Shown here piece by piece: positions 1-7,535 of a stretch of 35,553 nucleotides of DNA (its first letter is position 1; every line of letters begins with the position of its first letter). Both the position numbers and the translations under genes were made by a program. The DNA comes from an uncultured Oscillospiraceae bacterium. Its GTDB lineage: Bacteria > Bacillota > Clostridia > Oscillospirales > Ruminococcaceae. The notes under the pieces were generated by a model. That model ran no database searches and was not told the DNA's origin. It worked only from the letters and a program-made list of their open reading frames with translations. The DNA is taken from assembly GCA_934456315.1 (NCBI GenBank), contig CAKSHG010000002.1, positions 1 through 35,553 of the forward strand, in the 5' to 3' direction.

Positions 1-370
1 CGTCAAAAGTATAAGCATATCTCTTTGTTATGTTATTTGAGGAATCCACATTGCACAATTGGGGTAAATCACTAAAATAATTAAGTTTATTCCAGCTTAT
101 ATTTCCATCAACCTCGACATCCGTCATCTTCAAATCGCCGCCGCTGCGCCATTTTTTCAAAGCGGACTGAGGGATCGACACAAATTCATCAATATACTCA
201 TCGTCATTCAGCACGCAGAACAACCCATCCACAGAAAGCGAATCAACCTCTGAATCAACCTCTTCAGTCAGCAGCTTCAAAGTACTATCCGCCGCGCTGA
301 CCGGAACGGTTATCCCCGCCAGAACAGCCACAGCCGCCACGGCTGCCGCGACCTTTTTAAATATGTTCAT
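1..370 (-). CDS. Secreted protein of unknown function (C-terminus beyond the window)
   Basis: This gene runs off the left edge; 123 codons are visible with no stop. The ATG at 370 is preceded on the minus strand by a strong GGAGGA site. The product begins with a typical signal peptide: MNIFKK, an Ala/Val-rich hydrophobic stretch, and a likely cleavage site after VSA around residue 26. The rest of the visible part is acidic and hydrophilic (for example EEVDSEVDSL) and shows no domain I recognise. It is transcribed divergently from a small XRE repressor gene, from a consensus promoter with a palindrome inside its spacer, so it is probably repressed by that neighbour. Function unknown; secretion is inferred from the signal peptide. 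Confidence 0.8.
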   Translation of the reverse strand, partial: MNIFKKVAAAVAAVAVLAGITVPVSAADSTLKLLTEEVDSEVDSLSVDGLFCVLNDDEYIDEFVSIPQSALKKWRSGGDLKMTDVEVDGNISWNKLNYFSDLPQLCNVDSSNNITKRYAYTFD

Positions 371-384
371 ATAATCCTCCTTTT

Positions 385-452
385 ACACCTTATCAGGTGT
401 TATTTAAATTATACACCTTTTCAGATGTTTGTCAACACAATTTTATAGGTGT
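385..452. promoter_or_regulatory. Three operator-like palindromes in a divergent promoter region
   Basis: Site 1 (385-400) is the perfect palindrome ACACCT-TATC-AGGTGT. Site 2 (413-428) is ACACCT-TTTC-AGATGT with one mismatch. Site 3 (437-452) keeps the right half AGGTGT with a degenerate left half. The sites start 28 and 24 bp apart. Site 2 lies between the -35 and -10 of the minus promoter, site 3 inside the spacer of the plus promoter, and site 1 at the expected start of the minus transcript. The natural ligand is the adjacent XRE protein (inference). Confidence 0.72.
408..435 (-). promoter_or_regulatory. Promoter of the secreted-protein gene
   Basis: On the minus strand TTGACA (430-435) and TATAAT (408-413) are both consensus and are 16 bp apart. 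Transcription would start near position 400, inside operator-like site 1. The palindrome at 413-428 fills the spacer. Confidence 0.8.
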
Positions 453-457
453 ATAAT
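429..457 (+). promoter_or_regulatory. Promoter of the XRE repressor gene
   Basis: TTGTCA (429-434), 17 bp, TATAAT (452-457). Its -35 overlaps the -35 of the opposite promoter almost completely, so the two promoters share one region back to back. Operator-like site 3 lies in the spacer, which suggests autoregulation. Confidence 0.72.
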
Positions 458-519
458 AAATTTGTATATTCTGTACAAAAATAATTAACGCATTTTGACA
501 GTCATAGGAGATGATGAAT

Positions 520-735
520 ATGGATATTGGCACCCGCCTGAAAGAAGCCCGCGCCGGAAAAGCGAGCCAGCAGCAGATAGCCGACCTGCTGAAAACAACG
601 CAGCAGCAGATAAGCAAATACGAGAACAATATCCAGGAGATACCCTGCCGCCATATCGTCACCCTCGCGAAATATCTTGACGTATCAACTGATTACCTCC
701 TGTGCCTGACAGACGACAAGGAAAAGAAATGGTGA
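520..735 (+). CDS. Small XRE-family (Cro/CI-type) transcriptional repressor
   Basis: This 71-residue protein is almost entirely one helix-turn-helix domain: IGTRLKEAR, QQQIADLLKTTQQQISKYE (scaffold and recognition helices) and a C-terminal YLDVSTDYLLCL segment typical of XRE/SinR-like regulators. There is no ligand or dimerisation domain beyond this. I chose the ATG at 520 because the AGGAG at 506-510 is then nine bases away; the in-frame ATGs at 511 and 514 lie too close to it. It diverges from a secreted-protein gene and probably represses both that gene and itself through the palindromes at 385-452. The HTH call is firm; the target assignment is inference from position. Confidence 0.87.
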   Translation: MDIGTRLKEARAGKASQQQIADLLKTTQQQISKYENNIQEIPCRHIVTLAKYLDVSTDYLLCLTDDKEKKW

Positions 736-743
736 ATTTCTGG

Positions 744-772
744 TTGACAAATCCCGAAAATCGTGATATAAT
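744..772 (+). promoter_or_regulatory. Promoter of the proS T-box transcript
   Basis: TTGACA (744-749), 17 bp, TATAAT (767-772): a perfect sigma-A promoter starting transcription near 779, about 300 nt upstream of proS. Confidence 0.85.
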
Positions 773-778
773 CAATCC

Positions 779-1045
779 AATGAATACGAAAAGCTGTGAA
801 AAGAAACAGTAGGCACTTCTGATCTTCAGAGAGACGGCGGTAGGTGCGAGCCGTTATTGACGATATGCCGAACCCGTCTTAGAGCTGCGCCCGGAACCCG
901 CAGGAATGCGGCAGTAAGCGGCGCCGGTGCTCACCGTTACATGAGAAAGCGTTGCAGACGCTGAGCGCGGGAACTTCCCGAATCCAGGTGGTAACACGGA
1001 CTTTGTACAGTTCGCCCTGAGCCTTACGGTTCAGGGCTTTTTGTA
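779..1045 (+). promoter_or_regulatory. Proline T-box riboswitch leader of proS
   Basis: The leader shows T-box landmarks in order. Stem I has an AGTA motif near 809, an AG-bulge region CAGAGAG near 826, and a distal loop with AGGTGCGAG near 842. The 3' side of the specifier loop reads GAA-CCC-G, giving a proline specifier CCC at 873-875. The T-box bulge AGGTGGTAACACGG is at 986-999, and a terminator follows at 1014. In T-boxes the bulge UGGN pairs with the acceptor end of uncharged tRNA. Here N is U (992), which fits a tRNA with discriminator A. Uncharged tRNA-Pro should favour antitermination and raise proS expression. The T-box call is firm; the exact specifier register (CCC versus CCG at 868) is my reading. 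Confidence 0.88.
1014..1042 (+). terminator. T-box-regulated intrinsic terminator
   Basis: GCCCTGA (1014-1020) pairs with TCAGGGC (1031-1037) across a short loop and is followed by TTTTTG. It is mutually exclusive with the antiterminator that contains the T-box sequence just upstream. Confidence 0.85.
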
Positions 1046-1085
1046 TTCTTGACGAAACTGACGAAAATCGAAAGGAAGAAAACAC

Positions 1086-2810
1086 ATGAAACTTGAAAAG
1101 CTAGTAGGCGACCGCTTCAAGCAGCGCCCCTCCGACTGCAACATCGACAGCCACGCGCTGATGATACGCGGCGGCTACATGAAGTACGTTGCGAACGGCA
1201 TCTTCTCCAGCTACATGCCCCTGAAGCGCATCACCCGCAAGATCGAGCAGATAATCCGCGAGGAGATGGACGCCATCGACGGTCAGGAGGTATCCTTCCC
1301 CGTAGTAATGCCCGCGACCCTCTGGCAGGAATCCGGCAGATACGAGAGCATCGGCAGCGAGCTGCTGCGCTTCACCGACCGCAACAAGGCGCAGATGGTC
1401 CTCGGCATGACCCACGAGGAGGCCGCAGTGCAGCTCGTCCGCGAGTACGCGAACAGCTACTCCAAGTATCCGTTCATGATCTACCAGATACAGACCAAGT
1501 TCCGCGACGAGGCACGTCCCCGCGGCGGTCTTATCAGAGTCCGCGAGTTCACCATGAAGGACGCGTACTCCTTCCACACCTCCCAGGAGGATCTTGAGGA
1601 GTACTACATGCGCTGCCACAAGGCGTATGAGCGTATCTACGCCCGCGCCGGCATTCCCGAAGTGATCTCCGTAAAGTCCGACTCCGGCATGATGGGCGGA
1701 AGCATTTCCCACGAATTCATGCTGCTCACGCCTATCGGCGAGGATTCCATCGCGATATGCAATGACTGCGGATTCCGCGCTAACATGGAAGCTGCCGAGT
1801 CCATCATCGAGAACACCCGCGACGCCGAGAGCCAGCCCCTCACTGAGGTACACACTCCGGATATCCACACCATCGAGGAAATCTGCGAGTTCCTGCACAG
1901 CCCGCAGGAAAAGAGCTGCAAGGCTGTAGTTTACCAGCGTAACCACGACGACAGCTACGTTGTCGTATTTATCCGCGGCGACCTCGACATCAACGAAACC
2001 AAGCTGACGAACTTCCTCGGCTGCGATATCCACCCTGCCGTTATCACTCCGGAATGCGGGCTGAACGCAGGCTACATCGGACCGGTAGGGCTTCCCGAGG
2101 GCATGACCGTGCTGTTCGACCGCTCGCTCCAGAACACCAACAACCTCTCCTGCGGCGCAAACAAGGAGGAGTACCACTTCACCGGGCTCGACATCGACCG
2201 CGACTGCAAGAACGTTGAGTACCACGATTTCGCGAAGATAATCGAGGGCGGAATCTGCCCGAGCTGCGGCAAGAAGCACATCACCATCTCCCGCGGCATC
2301 GAGGTCGGCAACATCTTCCAGCTCGGCACCAAGTACACTAAGAGCATGGGCATGACCTACCTCGACAAGGACGGCAACACCCAGATCCCCATCATGGGCT
2401 GCTATGGAATCGGCGTAGGCAGACTTGCTGCGTCCGTCTGCGAGGTTCACCATGACGATTACGGACCCATCTGGCCGATGGCAATCGCGCCCTGGCAGGT
2501 GCACATCTGCGCAGTACGCGCCGACGACGCCGAGGTCAAGGAAAAGGCAGACGCTCTCTACGACGAGCTCCAGAAGCGTGGCGTTGAGGTCATCTACGAC
2601 GACCGCTCAGTAAGCGCCGGCGTAATGTTCTCCGACGCAGACCTGCTGGGAATCCCGCTGCGCGTCATCGTCAGCCCGAGAAACCTCAAGGACGGCGTGA
2701 TCGAGATATCCGCGCGCGACAAGAGCTTCAGCGAAAAGCTGGCTCCCGCCGAGGCCGCAGACCGCATTCAGCAGAAGATAGCTGAAATGATGGCTTTCGA
2801 CGTTGAATAA
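1086..2810 (+). CDS. proS: Prolyl-tRNA synthetase, bacterial type with editing domain
   Basis: This enzyme joins proline to tRNA-Pro in the cytosol. It has 574 residues, the usual length of the bacterial ProS form. Class II motif 2 lies around residues 139-163 (FRDEARPRGG, then REFTMKDAYSFH). The YbaK-like editing insertion, which removes mischarged alanine, spans about 240-380 and includes SCKAVVY with the conserved lysine near 279. Motif 3 is GCYGIGVGRL near 438-447. The anticodon-binding domain fills the C-terminus from about 470. The ATG is preceded by GGAAGAAAACAC. The gene is controlled by the T-box leader at 779-1045 and ends before a strong terminator. Confidence 0.97.
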   Translation: MKLEKLVGDRFKQRPSDCNIDSHALMIRGGYMKYVANGIFSSYMPLKRITRKIEQIIREEMDAIDGQEVSFPVVMPATLWQESGRYESIGSELLRFTDRNKAQMVLGMTHEEAAVQLVREYANSYSKYPFMIYQIQTKFRDEARPRGGLIRVREFTMKDAYSFHTSQEDLEEYYMRCHKAYERIYARAGIPEVISVKSDSGMMGGSISHEFMLLTPIGEDSIAICNDCGFRANMEAAESIIENTRDAESQPLTEVHTPDIHTIEEICEFLHSPQEKSCKAVVYQRNHDDSYVVVFIRGDLDINETKLTNFLGCDIHPAVITPECGLNAGYIGPVGLPEGMTVLFDRSLQNTNNLSCGANKEEYHFTGLDIDRDCKNVEYHDFAKIIEGGICPSCGKKHITISRGIEVGNIFQLGTKYTKSMGMTYLDKDGNTQIPIMGCYGIGVGRLAASVCEVHHDDYGPIWPMAIAPWQVHICAVRADDAEVKEKADALYDELQKRGVEVIYDDRSVSAGVMFSDADLLGIPLRVIVSPRNLKDGVIEISARDKSFSEKLAPAEAADRIQQKIAEMMAFDVE

Positions 2811-2842
2811 ACAGCCTGGGAATATTATTTTCAGCAAGCTGA

Positions 2843-2871
2843 ACCCCGGAGCAATGCTCCGGGGTATTTTT
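2843..2871 (+). terminator. Terminator of proS
   Basis: ACCCCGGAGC (2843-2852) pairs with GCTCCGGGGT around an AAT loop and is followed by ATTTTTTT. Confidence 0.9.
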
Positions 2872-2878
2872 TTGCAGC

Positions 2879-2908
2879 AAAAGGCGGAGCAGAAACCTGC
2901 CCCGCCTT
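2879..2908 (-). terminator. Probable terminator of the EAL-domain gene
   Basis: On the minus strand AAGGCGG pairs with CCGCCTT around a 14-nt loop. The U-tract is weak (TTTTGCTGC), so termination may also rely on the neighbouring structures. Confidence 0.5.
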
Positions 2909-2941
2909 AGATGGTCGAAAAAGTATAATTCCCAGGCTGTT

Positions 2942-4603
2942 TTATTTGTTGACCTCGACAAGCATTTTGTCGAATTCCTCCTGGGTTATCGGTCTGGAAT
3001 AATAGAATCCCTGCGCCGAGTCGCAGCCGCAGTCGCTAAGGAACCGCGCCTGCTCCGAAGTTTCAACGCCCTCCGCGATGATATCCAGTCCGATGTCGTG
3101 GGACATGGAGATGGTATGCGAGATTATCTTCCGCCCGCGGCTGGATTCCATGAATTCCGAAAGGAACCCGCGGTCTATCTTGAGCACATCGAACTGCGTT
3201 TTCTGGAGCATGTTCAGCGAGGAATATCCCGAGCCGAAATCGTCCATCAGCATGGTGAATCCCGCGTCCTTCATCTTCTGGACTACGTCGGAAACACCCT
3301 CCGCGTCGGTGGTTTCGGTTATCTCCAGCTCCAGCAGCTTTATCGGGATATCGTACTTCTTCACGAGGCGCAGCATTTCGCCCACGACGTCGAACGAATG
3401 TATGTACTCCCGGGAGATATTTACCGAGATGGGCACCGGCTTGATGCCCTTGCCTATCCACTCGCGGATTTTTTTGCATGCGCTCTCCCAGATTATCTGG
3501 TCGAGCTTCAGGATAAAGCCGTTCTCCTCGAACACCGGAATGAAATCCGCCGGGGATATCATGCCCTTTTCCGGGTGTATCCACCGCGCGAGCGCTTCCG
3601 CGCCGATTATCCTCTGCGAGGAAATGCTGAACTTCGGCTGGAGGTACATCACGAACTGATTACCGAGCAGCGCGTTCATCATGTCGTCCTCGATGGACTG
3701 CTTCTTGTGGAGGTCGCTTTTCATTCTTCCGTTGAAGAACCCTATGTTGTTCAGCGCGTTGCCCTTTATGGACTGCCGCGCTATCGCGGCATTGTCGCCG
3801 TGCCTGCGGGTGTGCGGCGTCCTGTCCTCAACGATGGCAACGCCGAATATCAGGCGGTACTCCATATCGCGGAACCCGGTCAGCATGCTCTCCAGACGGT
3901 GAATGAAATCCAGCAGCTCCGTATCGCTTTTAAACGCCGTAATCACCATGAAAACGTCGGCGGTCAGCCTTGCGTAGGGCTGCTCCTCGCCGCATATCAG
4001 CCCGAGCGTGTTGTACATGAAATCCAGCAGGTCGTCCCCCGCCTCGACTCCGTACTTCTCGTTGATGAGCTTGAACCGCTCCACATCGAACTGTATGAAC
4101 GCTATCTCCTCATCGGGGTGGCGTTTTATCATCTCCGCAGCCTCCGCGCCGTAAATGCGCGGGTCGCGGTCGGACGAAAAGGAGCTAAGCACATGCCTTT
4201 CGAACATCTCGCGCTTGGAGTAGGGCCTTATCGTGCCGTGGACGGCAAGTATCCTGCCGTTTTCGTCCAGAAGGAAGTGAGCATAGAACCCGCACAGCGC
4301 GAACTCCTCGTCCTCCGCGAACTTCATGCGGATATCGACGCTAAGGCTGCGGCGGTCTATCTTTGAGATTATGCCCTCCTCGATGCGCGAGGAAAATATG
4401 TTGAACGACGGCAGATACTGCGGGTCGATAAGTCCGCTCTCCCGCAGGAAATCCAGCGGGTCGCCGGAAACGTCGTCAAATATACTGCTCCCGACCGTGG
4501 CGATAGTCCCGGCTTCGCAGTCCCACAGGAAATGCACGGAATGCTTGTCGCGGTCGAGCATGTCTATGAAAAGTTTCTGATCCTTTTCTGTGATCTTACA
4601 CAT
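2942..4603 (-). CDS. EAL-domain protein with degenerate GGDEF domain (probable c-di-GMP phosphodiesterase)
   Basis: About 553 residues and apparently cytosolic. The N-terminus (about 1-130) looks like a divergent PAS-type sensor. A GGDEF fold follows (about 150-300), but the signature loop reads RLTADVF instead of GGDEF, so cyclase activity is unlikely. The C-terminal EAL domain (about 305-550) keeps its hallmarks: GAEALARW, NISREY, ELEITET, MDDFGSGYSSL, KIDRGFL and AEGVET. It therefore probably hydrolyses c-di-GMP, with the degenerate GGDEF domain as a possible GTP sensor, as known in related proteins (inference). I chose the ATG at 4603 because GGTGGG sits seven bases upstream; the upstream ATG at 4621 has no good site. 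It is a single gene with its own promoter. Confidence 0.92.
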   Translation of the reverse strand: MCKITEKDQKLFIDMLDRDKHSVHFLWDCEAGTIATVGSSIFDDVSGDPLDFLRESGLIDPQYLPSFNIFSSRIEEGIISKIDRRSLSVDIRMKFAEDEEFALCGFYAHFLLDENGRILAVHGTIRPYSKREMFERHVLSSFSSDRDPRIYGAEAAEMIKRHPDEEIAFIQFDVERFKLINEKYGVEAGDDLLDFMYNTLGLICGEEQPYARLTADVFMVITAFKSDTELLDFIHRLESMLTGFRDMEYRLIFGVAIVEDRTPHTRRHGDNAAIARQSIKGNALNNIGFFNGRMKSDLHKKQSIEDDMMNALLGNQFVMYLQPKFSISSQRIIGAEALARWIHPEKGMISPADFIPVFEENGFILKLDQIIWESACKKIREWIGKGIKPVPISVNISREYIHSFDVVGEMLRLVKKYDIPIKLLELEITETTDAEGVSDVVQKMKDAGFTMLMDDFGSGYSSLNMLQKTQFDVLKIDRGFLSEFMESSRGRKIISHTISMSHDIGLDIIAEGVETSEQARFLSDCGCDSAQGFYYSRPITQEEFDKMLVEVNK

Positions 4604-4643
4604 AATCCCACCGCCTTTCATTATAACTAATTTCTTTTATACA

Positions 4644-4672
4644 ATTATAACACATTTATTTCAATATTTCAA
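4644..4672 (-). promoter_or_regulatory. Promoter of the EAL-domain gene
   Basis: On the minus strand TTGAAA (4667-4672), 17 bp, TATAAT (4644-4649), in an AT-rich stretch. Confidence 0.7.
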
Positions 4673-4731
4673 TAGTTTTTGTTAAAAATGCAATAGACAG
4701 ATTCAGAACAATGTCAAGAAACCCCCGGAAT

Positions 4732-5499
4732 TTAATCCAGTCTGATACATTTATAGTAATCCAGGGCTGAAAAGCTCCGTTCCGTCCGGGCGAGGAAGTA
4801 GTTTTCGGTGACCCTGCCGAGCAGCTTTGCGCCCTCCGGAGAAACGGCGAACCTGAAAGCCTGGTCGAGCCGGGCGTAGACGATGTTCTGCATAGCGCCG
4901 AGGATCTCCCGGGTGAGCACGAAATAGCGCCCGCTGTACTCCCGGTCGAAGCAGTCGCCGCAGATCAGCTCCCCGCTGTCCGGCAGGAAGAACATCTCGT
5001 CATGCTCGCCGCAGCCGCAGTTGCAGCAGCCGCGCAGGTCCGGGAAATACCCCAGCATGCAGGAAAACCGCAGCTCGAACGCCGCCTTGACACAGGCGAG
5101 CCGCGCGGGGTCCCGCGCCATCTCCGCCTCGTAGAGCGAGATAGCGAAGAACCTGACAATGCTGTCAGAGCCGTTAGCCGCCTGCTCCTCGGGAATGCAG
5201 AACTTCACAGCCTGGGCGAAATACGACGCGAGCGCTAGCTTTTCGATGTCGCTTCCAAGCTCGTGGAAACTCCGCTTTGGCTTCGCAGAGTTCACCGAGT
5301 ACCGCTGTCTGGTCTTGTTCAGGCAGAACGTGGAATAGGAAAACAGCCCGCATGAACCTAAAAGCGAGCTGTTGATCTTCTTCACGCCGTGCGCGGTCGC
5401 CTCGATAATTCCCTGTTCGTCGGTGAGGATATCCAGGAAGCAGTTGCTTTCTCCGATATCCCGGCGCCCGACTACGATACCGTCATAGGTAAAAAGCAA
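4732..5499 (-). CDS. recO: DNA repair protein RecO
   Basis: RecO loads RecA onto SSB-coated DNA in the RecFOR recombinational repair pathway. The 256-residue product starts with the OB-fold segment (LFTYDGIVVGRRDIGESN), followed by the helical domain. A zinc-binding site is visible as CCNCGCGEHDEMFF then ICGDC. I chose a TTG start at 5499 because GGAGGTG lies seven bases upstream and translation then begins exactly at the conserved N-terminus. A longer reading back to 5538 would overlap era and add unrelated residues. It follows era by 16 nt and is the last gene of the operon. No clear terminator is visible downstream. Confidence 0.92.
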   Translation of the reverse strand: MLFTYDGIVVGRRDIGESNCFLDILTDEQGIIEATAHGVKKINSSLLGSCGLFSYSTFCLNKTRQRYSVNSAKPKRSFHELGSDIEKLALASYFAQAVKFCIPEEQAANGSDSIVRFFAISLYEAEMARDPARLACVKAAFELRFSCMLGYFPDLRGCCNCGCGEHDEMFFLPDSGELICGDCFDREYSGRYFVLTREILGAMQNIVYARLDQAFRFAVSPEGAKLLGRVTENYFLARTERSFSALDYYKCIRLD

Positions 5500-5515
5500 A
5501 TCAGCACCTCCGCCG

Positions 5516-6418
5516 TCAGTCCTCGTCGAACATGCCAAGGTCGGAGATAACGCGCTCGCGGTTCCTCCAGTCCTCCTTGACCTTGACGAAGCATTGCAGG
5601 TTGACCTTAGCCTGGAGAAGGTCCTCCATATCCTCGCGCGCCATCGTGCCTATCTGCTTGAGCCGCTCGCCGCCCTTGCCGATTATCATGCCCTTGTGGC
5701 TTTCTTTCTCGCAGATTATGACCACGCTGATGTCGATTATCTCGGTGTCGCCTTTCATGCGGGTCTTGAATTTCTCGACGTCCACGGCAACTCCGTGGGG
5801 AATTTCCTCCTGCATGACGCGGAGTATCTTCTCACGGACTATCTCGGAGCACATGAAGCGCTCGGTACGGTCAGTCGCGATATCGTCCGGGAAGAAGTGC
5901 TCGCCCTCTACCGCGAAGCGCTCCAGCACCGGCATTATCTGGTCGGTGTTGATGCGGTTCTTTACGGATATCGGGATTATCTCCTCAAAGTCGTACAGCT
6001 CGGAGTACTGCTGAATTATCTTGAGTATCTCGCTCTTGTCCTTCAGCAGGTCGACCTTGTTCAGGAGCAGTACGACAGCCGTCCCGTGGGAGGCGAAGCT
6101 GCGGATCAGGTCCTGCTCGATGGAGGATATCTTCTTCGTGACATCAGCCATGAGTATCGCGCAGTCAACGTCGTCGACGCTCTGCCGAATGGACTTCACC
6201 ATGTGCTCGGAAAGCTTCGTCTTAGGCTTGTGCATGCCCGGGGTATCCATGAAAACGTACTGGGTATCCCCCTTGGTGAGCACGCCGTTGATGCGGTTCC
6301 GCGTAGTCTGCGGCTTCTCGCTGACGATGGATATCTTCTCGCCGACCAGCAGGTTGGTGAGCGAGGATTTCCCGGCGTTTGCGCGCCCGGTTATTGCAAT
6401 GAATGCGTTCTTTGTCAT
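5516..6418 (-). CDS. era: GTPase Era, 16S rRNA-binding ribosome assembly factor
   Basis: Era binds the 3' end of 16S rRNA and helps mature the 30S subunit. The 300-residue protein has the G motifs in order: P-loop GRANAGKSS (11-19), DTPG (58-61) and NKVD (121-124), then a C-terminal KH domain with GMIIGKGGERLKQIG near 244-258. The P-loop reads GRANAGKS where most Era proteins have GRPNVGKS; the catalytically needed GxxxxGKS is kept. It lies one base after the trmD stop and 16 nt before recO; era-recO adjacency is common in Firmicutes. Confidence 0.97.
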   Translation of the reverse strand: MTKNAFIAITGRANAGKSSLTNLLVGEKISIVSEKPQTTRNRINGVLTKGDTQYVFMDTPGMHKPKTKLSEHMVKSIRQSVDDVDCAILMADVTKKISSIEQDLIRSFASHGTAVVLLLNKVDLLKDKSEILKIIQQYSELYDFEEIIPISVKNRINTDQIMPVLERFAVEGEHFFPDDIATDRTERFMCSEIVREKILRVMQEEIPHGVAVDVEKFKTRMKGDTEIIDISVVIICEKESHKGMIIGKGGERLKQIGTMAREDMEDLLQAKVNLQCFVKVKEDWRNRERVISDLGMFDED

Positions 6419-6419
6419 T

Positions 6420-7535
6420 TTATTTACCCTTATATTCCAGTCTGAATTCTTCGTAAACTATCGGCATGTCCTCGGAAAAGTCCCCGCCTGTCGCCCTGAA
6501 GAATTCCCTGTGCCGCGCGAGCCAGTCCTCAATGTTGTCGTCCTCGCCCATTTTAAGCACCTGTTCGAGCGTTATCTCGTTGAACCTTATTATCTGCGAC
6601 CGAATGGTCTTTATAACGCAGCGCGGGATACCGTCCCAGTCTGCGATTATAACATATGTGCCTTTCTTAGGGAGCTCCATGCCGTCGCTGCGGTATATCA
6701 GCGCACGCTTTTTCCCGCGCCTGATAAGCTTTATAAGGTTTTCCGACGCAGCGGGATCTTTTCCGATGTTCGTTTTTGCGACGCTTCTGATATTTTCTTC
6801 GGGCTTCTTTTCCTTAATGAACTGCTGCCAGAATTCACCAATCGCTTTATCAATATACGCCTCGTACATATCCGGGCGTTTCCGCCTGGTCACACGAAGC
6901 GCCTCGCGGTCCTGCCAGTCTGTCACGGTGCGGTGGTCGCCGGTGAGGAGTACCTCCGGCACTTTTCTGCCGCGCCATTCCTCCGGACGGGTGAACTGCG
7001 GGAATTCCAGCAGACCGTTGTAGTGGCTCTCGATACTGTAGGCGTCCTCGTTGGGAAGGACGCCGGGCTGCAATCTCGCAACGGCGTCCGCGACTATCAG
7101 CGCCGGAAGCTCCCCTCCGGTCAGGACGTAATTCCCGACCGAAAGCTCCTCGCATTCCAGCTCGTCCAGCACGCGCTGGTCGACGCCCTCATAGTGCCCG
7201 CACAGCAGGATAAGCCACGGCTCCTCTGCCAGCTCCCGGACCTTCTGCTGGGTCAGAACCTCGCCCTGCGGGGACATGTAGATTATCCTGGGCTTCCCTT
7301 CGCGCTGGGACTTTATCGCAGAAATGCAGTCGAAAATCGGCTGCGCCTGCATGACCATTCCCGTGCCGCCGCCGTAGGGCTTGTCGTCAACGCGGCGGTG
7401 CCTGTTCTCGGTGTATTCGCGGATATCGTGGGTGTGCACCTCGATGAATCCGTTCTTTATGCCCCTGCCGACTATGCTTTCATTCAGCACGCTGTCGCAC
7501 ATTCCGGTGAACAGCGTGGCGATGTCTATCCTCAT
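6420..7535 (-). CDS. trmD: tRNA (guanine37-N1)-methyltransferase TrmD fused to a C-terminal ASCH domain
   Basis: TrmD methylates G37 of tRNAs next to the anticodon and prevents frameshifting. Residues 1 to about 225 are a normal TrmD: DDKPYGGGTGMVM, CGHYEGVDQRV and the knot segment SVGNYVLTGGELPA. The protein then continues for about 140 residues, against a usual TrmD length of about 240. This extension (about 233-370) matches the ASCH family: EFWQQFI, RRGKKRALIY, GTYVIIADWDGIP, GEDDNIEDWLARHREFF and DMPIVYEEF. ASCH domains bind or cleave RNA or hydrolyse N4-acetylcytidine. The threonine usual after GKK(R)A is leucine here, so binding rather than catalysis is plausible (inference). The reading frame is continuous. 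It overlaps rimM by four bases. Confidence 0.94.
   Translation of the reverse strand: MRIDIATLFTGMCDSVLNESIVGRGIKNGFIEVHTHDIREYTENRHRRVDDKPYGGGTGMVMQAQPIFDCISAIKSQREGKPRIIYMSPQGEVLTQQKVRELAEEPWLILLCGHYEGVDQRVLDELECEELSVGNYVLTGGELPALIVADAVARLQPGVLPNEDAYSIESHYNGLLEFPQFTRPEEWRGRKVPEVLLTGDHRTVTDWQDREALRVTRRKRPDMYEAYIDKAIGEFWQQFIKEKKPEENIRSVAKTNIGKDPAASENLIKLIRRGKKRALIYRSDGMELPKKGTYVIIADWDGIPRCVIKTIRSQIIRFNEITLEQVLKMGEDDNIEDWLARHREFFRATGGDFSEDMPIVYEEFRLEYKGK

Larger units (their letters stand above)
2810..2941. repeat. 14-bp inverted repeat enclosing two convergent terminators
   Basis: AACAGCCTGGGAAT (2810-2823) and its exact reverse complement (2928-2941) bracket the space between the stop codons of proS and the EAL gene. 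The arms could close a large cruciform or a long hairpin in either transcript. The segment also holds GTCGAAAAAGTAT (2914-2926), which recurs at the start of the structured element near 18590. Confidence 0.75.

Noticed and set aside
1101..2504. Long open frame antisense to proS (467 codons)
   Set aside because: It is a shadow caused by the strong codon bias of proS; the product has no domain and no RBS, while the sense frame is a complete enzyme.
4732..5538. Longer recO reading overlapping era
   Set aside because: The extra residues (MACSTRTDGGGAD) are not RecO-like, and a TTG with a strong RBS lies exactly at the family N-terminus.
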